Positions 36,786 to 45,900 of a stretch of 64,000 nt of DNA are shown here, in pieces. The DNA is from JAKLIX01 sp964605655 (lineage in GTDB: Bacteria; Bacteroidota; Bacteroidia; Bacteroidales; CAIXZF01), in contig CAZSDK010000007.1 of NCBI GenBank assembly GCA_964605655.1, forward strand, positions 62,001 through 126,000. The letters are read 5' to 3'. The translations under genes were made by a program, and so were the position numbers. The stretch's first letter is position 1; every line of letters starts with the position of its first letter. The notes under the pieces were generated by a model, which did no database searches, was not told the DNA's origin, and was given only the letters and a program-made list of their open reading frames with translations.

Positions 36786-37166
36786 ATGAAAATTCAGGAG
36801 AACTACCTTTATACCAAAGATCACGAATGGCTCAGGCTCGAAGGTCATGAAGCCTATATCGGAATCAGTGAGTTTGCCACCCATGAGCTGGGGGATATCG
36901 TTTATATCGAAGTGGACACCGTAGGTGAGACCATTGATCAGGGAGAAACCTTCGGCACCATTGAGGCTGTGAAGACTGTTGCCGATATGTTCATGCCTGT
37001 CACCGGGGAGGTCCTCGAGTTCAATGAAGAGCTGGAAGCCCACCCTGAGCTGGTAAACCAGGATCCTTACAACAAAGGATGGGTCGTAAAAATCAGAGTG
37101 CTGGAGCCGGATGAGGTGTCGAGCCTTATGAATGCTGCCGATTACCAGGCACAGCTGCCTCATTAA
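36786..37166 (+). CDS. gcvH: glycine cleavage system H protein
   Basis: 126 aa lipoyl carrier that shuttles the methylamine group between the P, T and L proteins. Seen: YTKDHEWLRLEG at the N-terminus, the conserved GDIVYIEVDTVGE, and the lipoylation site ETFGTIEAVKTVADMFMP with the modified Lys at about 63, plus the C-terminal GWVVKIRV. The ATG at 36786 is chosen; an in-frame TTG at 36765 lies on the promoter box. The other gcv genes are not in the window. Confidence 0.97.
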   Translation: MKIQENYLYTKDHEWLRLEGHEAYIGISEFATHELGDIVYIEVDTVGETIDQGETFGTIEAVKTVADMFMPVTGEVLEFNEELEAHPELVNQDPYNKGWVVKIRVLEPDEVSSLMNAADYQAQLPH

Positions 37167-37307
37167 ACCTCATTTTTGACGAATACTTCTGATTTACCGG
37201 CAATTGACCGGTTATCACTGTTAAATATTCCAAGCAGGCCTTCAGGCATCTCTATCAAAGGAGGGACTGCCGTTATGGACGTATAAGTAACTGAGTGATC
37301 CCCCCGT

Positions 37308-38039
37308 ATGAAAATTGAGCAGATAGGAAGAAGAGGGACCTTGTTCATCTTTGATGAGATCCCCGATTTCATCACCCGTACCTACCTTTGTTTTACCAAA
37401 AACCACACCTATGTGGTGGATACGTATTGTGGTCCCGACAGCATGGAGCCCGTGATCAGATACATACGGTCCAGGGCCGGCAACAAGCCCATCAGGGTCG
37501 TCAATACCCATTTCCACTGGGACCATGTATGGGGAAATTGTGCATTTCCGGAGGAAAGTATCCTTGCCCATGAAGAATGTTTTAAACAAATGGATCTTCA
37601 TTGGGAAAAACAACTCCTTGAGAACCAGGTATATCAAACCGGGACCCCCATAAAAAAGCTACCCACCTTATTGATTCAGAATGCCTGGGATGACCCTGAA
37701 GACCTCGTCAGGATCTATCATACCCCCGGGCATACCGACGACAGCATCAGCTTCCTGGACCAGGTGGATGACCTTCTGTTTGTTGGTGATAATGTGGAGT
37801 TCCCGATTCCCTATGTGGAATCCGGGTCCCTGGAGACTTTTATGGCCACCCTGGACCATTACCTGGCCACCTCACACCGTCATTATGTGTCAAGCCATGC
37901 CGTACATACCGACAAGGAGCTGATCCTCCATAACTTAAACTATCTGAGGGATCTGGCTGAGGGTGAGGAGATTCATTTCATCGACCCTTATACTCAAAGA
38001 GTGCATCAGCTTAACCTCGACTTTCTGAGAGGTTCCTAA
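37308..38039 (+). CDS. MBL-fold metallo-hydrolase
   Basis: 243 aa, cytoplasmic. Seen: the dinuclear metal signature THFHWDHVWGN (HxHxDH, about 67-77), a further ligand in YHTPGHTDDS (His about 139), the bridging Asp in LLFVGDNVEF (about 160), and a last His in SSHAVHTD (about 201). All ligands for an active MBL enzyme are present. Substrate unknown; the plan is closer to glyoxalase II-like or metal-dependent hydrolases than to beta-lactamases. Convergent with uvrC (11 bp between stops). Confidence 0.88.
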   Translation: MKIEQIGRRGTLFIFDEIPDFITRTYLCFTKNHTYVVDTYCGPDSMEPVIRYIRSRAGNKPIRVVNTHFHWDHVWGNCAFPEESILAHEECFKQMDLHWEKQLLENQVYQTGTPIKKLPTLLIQNAWDDPEDLVRIYHTPGHTDDSISFLDQVDDLLFVGDNVEFPIPYVESGSLETFMATLDHYLATSHRHYVSSHAVHTDKELILHNLNYLRDLAEGEEIHFIDPYTQRVHQLNLDFLRGS

Positions 38040-38050
38040 AAGAAGGAGAC

Positions 38051-39874
38051 TCATTTAGTTTCTTCCGGATGGAAAAAGGCCTGCACGATGCCGGCTTTTG
38101 CTTTCCCTATCACCTCTGCTATCTCCTCCACCCTGGCATTCTGAATGTTCTTTACCGACTTAAATTTCCAGAGGAGCTTCTGGGCCAGGTTATAACCTAT
38201 TCCCGGGATGTCGGTCAGCACTGACTTGATGGTCTCTTTCTGCCTTTTGCTCCGATGGTGGGTGATGCCAAAGCGGTGGGCTTCGTCACGTATCTGCTGG
38301 ATCACCCTCAGTGTCTCCGATTTTTTATCGAGGTATAAGGGGATAGAGTCCCCGGGAAAATAGATCTCCTCCAGCTTTTTAGCGATGCCGATGACAGGAA
38401 TCTTACCTCTGAGGTCCAGTTTTTCCAGGCTGTTCACCGCTGCGCTGAGCTGTCCTTTGCCTCCGTCGATCACGATGAGTTGGGGAAGCGGTTTTTCCTC
38501 ATCCATCATCCTTCGGTATCTCCTGTAGATGACCTCTTCCATGGAGGCAAAGTCGTTGGGGCCTTCGACGGTCTTGATATTGAAGTGCCGGTATTCCTTT
38601 TTATCGGGTTTGGCCTGACTGAACACCACCAGGGCAGCTACGGGGAAGTCGCCCTGTATGTTGGAGTTGTCGAAACACTCTATGCGGACCGGCAGCTCAG
38701 GCAGGCGAAGGTCTTTCTGTATCTGGCCCATGATACGGCGGGAATGCCTCTCGGGATCCACCATCTCCTTTTGTTTCTCCTTATCGAGGCGATAGTAGGT
38801 CACATTACGTTCCGACAACTCCAGGAGCTTCTTTTTATCACCCCTTTGAGGTACGATATAATTGATCTCCGGTAGTATGTCTTCGGGAAGAAAAGGCACG
38901 ATGACCTCCGCGGCATTGCTTTGAAACCTTTCTCTCAGCGAGAAGATGGCTGTACCGAAGAGCTCTGCGTCAGGCTCATCCAGGATCTTCTTCATCTCAA
39001 CGGTATGTGCCTGGATGATGGCTCCGTTCACCACTTTAAGGAAATTGACGTAAGCGACCTGTGGGTCGGAGACGATAGAAAACACATCCACATTGGAGAT
39101 ATTGGGATTCACCACGGTGGACTTACCCTGGTATTTCTCGAGCAGTTCCAGTTTTTCCTTCACCACATGGGCTTTCTCAAACTCTAGGTCGCCGGCGTAG
39201 GTGTGCATAAGCTGTTTGAGCTGCTGGGAGATGGTGTGCAGGTTGCCCTTGATGATCTCCCTGATGCTTCCCATCATCTGTTCATAGTCTTCCGCCGTCT
39301 GCAGTCCTTCGCAGGGTCCGCGGCAGTTCCCGATATGGTATTCGAGGCAGACCCTGTACTTTTTGCGACGGATGTTGTCGGCTGAGAGGTTAAGGGTGCA
39401 GGTACGGACGGGATACAGCTGGCGGATCAGCTCCAGCAAGGTGTTCATCAGCCGGCCGGAGGCATAGGGCCCGAAATACTGAGACCCGTCCTTTATCATG
39501 TTGCGTGTGGAAAACACCCTGGGAAAAGGTTCGTTCTTTATGCATATCCAGGGGTAGGTCTTATCGTCCTTCAACATCACATTATACCTGGGAAGGTATT
39601 TTTTGATGAGGTTGTTTTCCAGCAGAAAGGCATCCTGTTCGGTATCGACGATGATGAAGCGGATATCGGCGATGCGTTTCACCATCCAGAACACCTTGCC
39701 ATAGCCCTGGTTTTCCTTGGAGAAGTATGAAGAGACCCTCTTTTTCAGGTCTTTAGCCTTTCCCACGTAGATGATCACCCCTTTGTCATCGTAAAACTGG
39801 TACACCCCTGGCTTGTGCGGCAGGGTCTTGAGTACCAGTTCGAACTCCTTTCTTTTCTTTTTTTCGGGGGGCAT
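38051..39874 (-). CDS. uvrC: excinuclease ABC subunit C
   Basis: About 607 aa nuclease that makes both incisions in nucleotide excision repair. Seen: GIY-YIG domain at the N-terminus (LPHKPGVYQFYDDKGVIIYV, GKAKDLKKRVSSYF), a Cys-rich segment (TCTLNLSADNIRRKKYRVCL, YHIGNCRGPC), the UvrB-binding UVR motif (LEFEKAHVVKEKLELLEKY, about 215), the RNase H-like endonuclease domain (IECFDNSNIQG, VIDGGKGQL), and a C-terminal helix-hairpin-helix (LTDIPGIGYNLAQKLL). The ATG at 39874 is preferred to one 13 codons upstream that would overlap thiL. Same operon as thiL, 5 bp apart. Confidence 0.96.
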   Translation of the reverse strand: MPPEKKKRKEFELVLKTLPHKPGVYQFYDDKGVIIYVGKAKDLKKRVSSYFSKENQGYGKVFWMVKRIADIRFIIVDTEQDAFLLENNLIKKYLPRYNVMLKDDKTYPWICIKNEPFPRVFSTRNMIKDGSQYFGPYASGRLMNTLLELIRQLYPVRTCTLNLSADNIRRKKYRVCLEYHIGNCRGPCEGLQTAEDYEQMMGSIREIIKGNLHTISQQLKQLMHTYAGDLEFEKAHVVKEKLELLEKYQGKSTVVNPNISNVDVFSIVSDPQVAYVNFLKVVNGAIIQAHTVEMKKILDEPDAELFGTAIFSLRERFQSNAAEVIVPFLPEDILPEINYIVPQRGDKKKLLELSERNVTYYRLDKEKQKEMVDPERHSRRIMGQIQKDLRLPELPVRIECFDNSNIQGDFPVAALVVFSQAKPDKKEYRHFNIKTVEGPNDFASMEEVIYRRYRRMMDEEKPLPQLIVIDGGKGQLSAAVNSLEKLDLRGKIPVIGIAKKLEEIYFPGDSIPLYLDKKSETLRVIQQIRDEAHRFGITHHRSKRQKETIKSVLTDIPGIGYNLAQKLLWKFKSVKNIQNARVEEIAEVIGKAKAGIVQAFFHPEETK

Positions 39875-39879
39875 AAGTA

Positions 39880-40935
39880 CTATAAGTCCTTTCTTTTCCT
39901 GAAGGCGTCCCATCCCTGGGCATTGAGGGGGATGGCCTGGCCGCTGCGGGTTATCAGGTGTTCTCCTTCGCGGACAGAGGTCATGTGACCAATGACAGCA
40001 ATCCAGGGGATCGTTTGAATCTTCTCATGTTCACCCAGGGGGATGGTGAACAGCAGTTCGTAGTCTTCACCCCCGTTGAGAGCAGCCAGAGAGGGGTCGA
40101 GACCAAAATGTCCGGCCGCTGCAATGGTGTCGGGATGCATGGGGATCTTCTCCTCAAAGATCCTGCATCCTGTACCTGACTGGTGACAGAGATGAAGCAC
40201 CTCCGAGGCCAGGCCGTCGGAGATGTCGATCATGGAAGTGGGTCGGATGCCTAGGTCGCTGAGGGTAGTTTTCAGGTTGGGCCGTAGCTCCGGTTTCAGC
40301 TGGCGTTCCAGGATATATTCAAAACCTTCGAGTTCCGGTTGCATGGTCGGATCGTCGAGGAAGACCTTCTTTTCGCGTTCCAGCAACAGCAGACCGAGGT
40401 AGGCAGCACCAAGGTCACCGGTGACACAGATCAGGTCGTTCTCTTTTGCGGTGCTGCGAAGCACCACCTCTGACGGGTCTGCCTCACCCAGCACCGTGAC
40501 GGAGAGCACCAGTCCTTTGAGGCTGCTCACCGTGTCGCCTCCCACGAGGTCGACCCCGTAGGTTTCGCAGGCCAGGCGAAGACCGGCATAGATATCTTCC
40601 AGGGCTTCTACCGAGAAGCGGTTGGACACGGCGAGGCTCACCACCATCTGGCGCGGGATCCCGTTCATGGCCAGGATATCGGAGAAGTTGACCACGGCGG
40701 CTTTGTATCCCAGGTGTTTCAGCGGGTGGAAGGTCAGGTCGAAATGCACCCCTTCTACCAGCATATCGGTAGTTACCAAGGTGTTGGCACCCTGATAGTT
40801 GATGACGGCTGCATCATCCCCCACCCCGGTGAGGGTGCTGGCATTTTTCATCGCCAGGGAGCGGGTCAGCCTTTCTATCAGACCAAATTCTCCCAGGTCA
40901 GAGAGTTCGGTGCGTTGTGGCATATCATCGTTCAT
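39880..40935 (-). CDS. thiL: thiamine-monophosphate kinase
   Basis: About 351 aa. It phosphorylates thiamine monophosphate to the active cofactor. Seen: GVGDDAAVI (about 38-46) with metal-binding Asp residues, a TTDMLVEGVHFD motif, GYKAAVVNFSDILAMNG, VGGDTVSS, VTGDLGAAYLGL, MIDISDGLASE, and ALNGGEDYELLFT near the end: the full PurM/ThiL-fold set. The ATG at 40935 is chosen; a TAnnTTTG box is at 40963-40970 with the palindrome TGTGCGCACA (40955-40964) between. It is upstream of uvrC. Confidence 0.95.
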   Translation of the reverse strand: MNDDMPQRTELSDLGEFGLIERLTRSLAMKNASTLTGVGDDAAVINYQGANTLVTTDMLVEGVHFDLTFHPLKHLGYKAAVVNFSDILAMNGIPRQMVVSLAVSNRFSVEALEDIYAGLRLACETYGVDLVGGDTVSSLKGLVLSVTVLGEADPSEVVLRSTAKENDLICVTGDLGAAYLGLLLLEREKKVFLDDPTMQPELEGFEYILERQLKPELRPNLKTTLSDLGIRPTSMIDISDGLASEVLHLCHQSGTGCRIFEEKIPMHPDTIAAAGHFGLDPSLAALNGGEDYELLFTIPLGEHEKIQTIPWIAVIGHMTSVREGEHLITRSGQAIPLNAQGWDAFRKRKDL

Positions 40936-40962
40936 GGAGGAATATAATAGAAGATGTGCGCA

Positions 40963-40970
40963 CAAAATTA
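40963..40970 (-). promoter_or_regulatory. -7 promoter element of thiL
   Basis: The minus strand reads TAATTTTG. The perfect palindrome TGTGCGCACA (40955-40964) overlaps its downstream edge and could be an operator. Confidence 0.5.
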
Positions 40971-41674
40971 CAAATTCTGCCGGGACTGTCTCACCTGGAT
41001 TCCCGGAGAGTCAGCAGACAGGACAGAGTTCAATACCTGTTGAGCAGAACATCATTCCACCTTTTTGGAATCCGAATTCCATTATCCGGATAAAGGCCTT
41101 TCCATACAATCTGACAGATTGCGTAGACCTTGAGGGGACCCATCCAGAAGGATATGTCATACTTCATCAGTACATGAACGCTCCATGGGATTATTCTTTC
41201 AGAAGGAATGTCAGCTTATCTTCTGGTGCATCTTCAGTCCTGGATTTAGTATTCATGAAAGGTTCAGGTAGTAGTGCTTTGATTTTATTTTTAGTATCAT
41301 TCTTTGACGACCTAATTGTATTAGAAATGAGAGCTATCAAAATTGACGATCTATAAATTTTCCATTTTCTGGAATATTTTTAATACCCCAAATTTTTACT
41401 AACTTAATTATTTGATATGTAGATCATTATAATATTGATATCGTATAGCGTCAAAAACCAATGTTATTATAATAACACATCATCTATTATATTGTTAATC
41501 ATTATTTTACAATTGTAAATATAATGTAAATGGCATTCCCTATTACAATGTCGATTAATTATACTTAGTAAAAATAAATTTGGAAACAAAATTTATTATT
41601 CCGTAATTTGGAATTTTCAACATCTTATCGTCATATTTTCTTATATATTATGATATGATACTAATAACAAACTA
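40971..41674. other. intergenic region, strongly AT-rich in its second half
   Basis: About 700 bp without a convincing gene. The first half has normal composition. From about 41350 it becomes very AT-rich and contains two perfect palindromes, TGTTATTATAATAACA (41462-41477) and TTTACAATTGTAAA (41506-41519), about 160-210 bp before the surface protein gene at 41675. No TAnnTTTG promoter was found in front of that gene. Confidence 0.5.
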
Positions 41675-42820
41675 ATGAAGCAGATTAGAAGAAGAATGGC
41701 AGTATTGGTGTTTTGGGGAAGTATTTCGTTGCGATTAGCGGGGCAATGCATCCCTTCTAGCGATCCTGAATCCATTCAAGTTTCTTCTACTACTATTTGC
41801 AAAGGGGAGGAAATATCTCTAACTCTTATCGGAGGAGGGAAAGGCACTTATGAGTCAATAGTCTGGTATACGGCTTCCTGTGGAGGATCTCTTGTTGGCA
41901 AGGGACAAGGATTGAGTGTGAAACCGGATGTGACGACAACCTATCTGGGTAGATATGAAGATGAGGCCCCCTGTAAATATATTTCAAAATGCGTCTACCT
42001 GACTATTACAGTAATAAATCCCAGTAAAGAACCTGGAACAGCCAAGGCAGAACCCGAAGTAATTTGCGAGGGGCAGTCGTCGGTACTTACTCTTACAGAG
42101 GCCGTAGCAGGAAAGGATGTATCAGTGATGTGGTATGTGGAGGCCTGTGGGAAACTGCCGGTAGGTGAGGGTAATAATCTGAATGTCAGTCCAATTGCTA
42201 CTACTACCTATTATGGCAGACTTGAATACGGTAATCCTTGCGAGACACAATCTACTTGCAGGGAGGTTACGGTAAAAGTTATTCCACAAGGAAAGGACCC
42301 TGTCACAGCCCGTTGTCAACCAGATGCCATTTGTGAAGGACAGACGGTGATCCTCAGCCTTGAGGGCGGAGATCCAGGTATTCATGGAAAAGTACACTGG
42401 TATACCTCATCTTGCGGTGGAACACCTATTGGGATAGGGAACAACTATGTTACGAAACCCTCATCAACTACAACTTATTTCGGTCGTTATGAAGTCCCTG
42501 AGCCATGTCTTACTAATACTACTTGCGCCTATGTTACGGTAGAGGTAAATCCTGGCAGAAACGATCGTGCAAATGCCATAGCCGTTCCAGATACCGTGCT
42601 TAAAGATCAAGGCACTTCACTCATTTTAAAAGGAGTTGATGGGAACGCACATGTGGAATGGTACGAAGATCGTTGTGGGGGTTCTCCCGTTGGACATGGA
42701 AATAACCTGACTGTATATCCTTCCAAGACCACTATTTATTATGGCAGAGAGGTGTATGACCCTCCATGCCCAAAGCTGGAATCGTGTTCAGAAGTCAAAG
42801 TTGTTGTTGTAGGCCCCTGA
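41675..42820 (+). CDS. secreted Cys-rich Ig-repeat protein, no sorting domain
   Basis: 381 aa. N-terminal signal-peptide-like stretch (MAVLVFWGSISLRLAGQ), then four repeats of about 88 residues of the same family as the giant gene downstream (CKGEEISLTL, CEGQSSVLTL, CEGQTVILSL, then a degenerate copy without the first Cys), each with WYxxxCGG, TTxYxGR, and paired Cys near the end. It stops after the fourth repeat with no T9SS sorting domain, so it is either retained elsewhere, exported another way, or a truncated relative of its neighbour. Located 84 bp upstream of the giant gene on the same strand. Confidence 0.75.
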   Translation: MKQIRRRMAVLVFWGSISLRLAGQCIPSSDPESIQVSSTTICKGEEISLTLIGGGKGTYESIVWYTASCGGSLVGKGQGLSVKPDVTTTYLGRYEDEAPCKYISKCVYLTITVINPSKEPGTAKAEPEVICEGQSSVLTLTEAVAGKDVSVMWYVEACGKLPVGEGNNLNVSPIATTTYYGRLEYGNPCETQSTCREVTVKVIPQGKDPVTARCQPDAICEGQTVILSLEGGDPGIHGKVHWYTSSCGGTPIGIGNNYVTKPSSTTTYFGRYEVPEPCLTNTTCAYVTVEVNPGRNDRANAIAVPDTVLKDQGTSLILKGVDGNAHVEWYEDRCGGSPVGHGNNLTVYPSKTTIYYGREVYDPPCPKLESCSEVKVVVVGP

Positions 42821-42904
42821 TAATCAACATAAAACACATCACATTACTAATATAAATATTTGAAAGAATCTTTACGTTTCCCTCATTCATTAATTCTTAT
42901 TCTT

Positions 42905-45900
42905 ATGAAAACGAGCACGTTCTTCGTACTGGTTACTATTATTATTTTAGCCGGCACCGTAAACCTAGTCAAAGCACAGCCAGGCTGCGTTTATTCGACT
43001 GATCCGACCTCTGCTTCAGCCTCTCCATCCACGATTTGTTCAGGGAGTAGCACCACTTTACAGGCAACCGGTGGAGGAGGTGGGACATACAATGGCAATC
43101 CCAACACCACACTGGTTTGGTACTCCGGGGGTTGTGGCACTGAGAGTGGTGGAACACAAGTGGGTACAGGAAATAACATAGCTGTAAGTCCTACCACTTC
43201 GACATATTATTTTGCCAGGTACGAAGACGGATCACCGTGTACCTTTGCCACCAACTGTGTCTATCTTCTTGTCACGGTAGTACAGCCTTCAGGAAATCCC
43301 ACCAGTGCAGTAGCGGACCCTGCCACTATTTGTTTGGGGCAAAGCAGTGTCCTCACCCTTAACGGTGGGGGCAGTGGTTATAATGAGTCTGTCGCCTGGT
43401 ATACGTCATCTTGTGGAGGAACTCTTGCTGGAACAGGAAACAACTTAACGGTAAGTCCAACGAGTACCACTACATATTACGGCCGTTACGAGAATGGATC
43501 TCCCTGTAATTCAGAAACTTCATGTCAGTCGGTCACAGTGACCGTTAGCTCCAAATCTGCAGACCCTACATCGATCAGTGCTTCCGTGAACCCTATTTGT
43601 GAAGGAGAGAGCACGATCCTTACCCTTATTGGGGGTGGAGGTGGAACGGCTGAAACCATTTCCTGGTACACTACCTCATGTGGAGGGACTCTGGTTGGAA
43701 CAGGAAATGATCTTGAGGTAAGTCCGCTGGTGACAACGACTTATTTTGGACGTTATGAAGACGGCTCACCCTGTAGTTTCAATACCAACTGTGTCTATCT
43801 CACCATCAGTGTAGAACAGAAATCCGATAATCCTTCAGGAGCCTCAGCGACCCCATCCACTATATGTAATGGGCAGAGCAGCACCCTCACCCTGTCTGGG
43901 GGCGGGGGTGGAACTACAGAGGTCATCCGTTGGTATACCTCATCCTGTGAGGGTACTTTGGCAGGCACAGGCAACAACCTGTCGGTGAGTCCCACCACTA
44001 CCACAACTTATTATGGACGATATGAGAATGGAACCCCTTGCAATTATGCTTCAGCCTGTGAAACTGTGACTGTTACAGTGAATCAGAAATCAGTTGATCC
44101 CACTTCGGTTACCGCTACCTTTACGACAATCTGTCAGGGTGGCAGCACCACTCTCACACTGAATGGCGGCGGTGGAGGCACCAACGAGGCAATTGCTTGG
44201 TATACAGGCTCCTGCGGAGGGACCCTGGTGGGAACCGGCAATGACCTCAACGTGAGCCCGTCGGTTACCACTATATATTATGGCCGTTATGAAGACGGAT
44301 CCCCCTGTAATTATAATACCTCCTGTGTCTATCTAACCATAACAGTGAATACAGAGTCAACAGACCCAGTATCTGCCCTTGCAACACCTTCCACTATCTG
44401 TCAGAGTCAGAGCAGTTCTCTGAACCTTTCGGGAGGCGGTGGCGGCACCGGTGCTATTATTCAATGGTATGCAGGAGGTTGTGGTACAGGGAACGGAGGT
44501 ACACTAGTGGGAACAGGGAACGGTCTACAAGTGAGTCCTACTATCACGACTACCTTTTATGGATTATATTATGATCCTTCTCCTTGTGACCATTATACAA
44601 ATTGTGTGACTGCGACCGTAACTGTAGCTACGAAATCTGCTGATCCAACCTCAGTTACTGCCGGGTCGACTACCCTATGTGTCGGCCAAAGCACGACACT
44701 CACCCTAAACGGCGGTGGTGGAGGCAGTAGTGAAACTATAGCCTGGTATTCAGGTACTTGTGGTGGGACTTTTGTAGGCACAGGAAATGGGATAAATGTC
44801 AGTCCATCATTCACGACAACCTATTTTGGAAGGTACGAAAACGGAGCACCGTGTAACTACAGTTCTGCCTGTGCATTAGTGACCATTAACGTGAATGTGA
44901 AATCCAACAACCCGAATTCTGCCACTGCCACACCTTCATCTCTTTGTAACGGCAGCAGTTCCTCACTCAACATCATTGGTGGAGGTGGCGGGACCAACAC
45001 TATTATAAAGTGGTATACTGCTTCTTGTGGTGGCACCTGGGTAGGTGATGGGGATGGCCTTTCAGTAAGTCCTACGGTCACAACCACCTATTACGGTCGC
45101 TATGAGGACCCTGCACCCTGCAGTTTCAATACTGCATGTGTAAGTGTGGTTGTAACGGTGGAAGACAATGAAGATCCTGTAATAACGACCTGTCCAGTCA
45201 CGAGGAATATTGAAGGTTGTAACACAGGAGCCATCACTGGTCCGGATTACTCTGCTTCACAGGCTACATCTTCCTACAGTGAGTTTTCTGATGCCACCAA
45301 CCAGGGTGACGGCTCGGATAACTGTGGCATTACTTCCGTTACCTATCAGGATGTTTCTTCCGGCACATGTCCTATTATTGTTACCCGTACCTGGACATTG
45401 TATGACGCTTTAGGTAACTTCGCCACCTGCGATCAGACCATCAACGTGGATGATAACACCAACCCCACCATCACCTCATGTGCCGTTGCCAGAAACATCG
45501 AAGGTTGTAACACAGCAGCCATCACTGGCCCTGACTACTCAGCCACTTCCGCCGCTTCTTCTGAAGAAGAGTTCGAAGATGCTACCAATCAGGGTGCCGC
45601 CTCCGATAACTGCGGTATTGCTTCGGTCTCTTATGTCGATGTAGCCTCAGGTACCTGTCCCATCGTGGTCACCCGTACCTGGACCATCACCGATGACTGT
45701 GGTAACTTCGCCACCTGCGATCAGACCATCAACGTGGATGATAACACCAACCCCANNNNNNNNNNNNNNNNNNNNNNNNNNNNNNNNNNNNNNNNNNNNN
45801 NNNNNNNNNNNNNNNNNNNNNNNNNNNNNNNNNNNNNNNNNNNNNNNNNNNNNNNCACCGATGACTGTGGTAACTTCGCCACCTGCGATCAGACCATCAA

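Noticed and set aside
40799..41356. An ORF of 185 codons on the + strand
   Set aside because: Its first part is antisense to thiL and the rest shows no domain, signal peptide or ribosome-binding site; composition drifts into AT-rich DNA.
42860..42904. TTG start of the giant repeat gene at 42860
   Set aside because: The ATG at 42905 gives a normal-length signal peptide; the longer form adds 15 residues before it.
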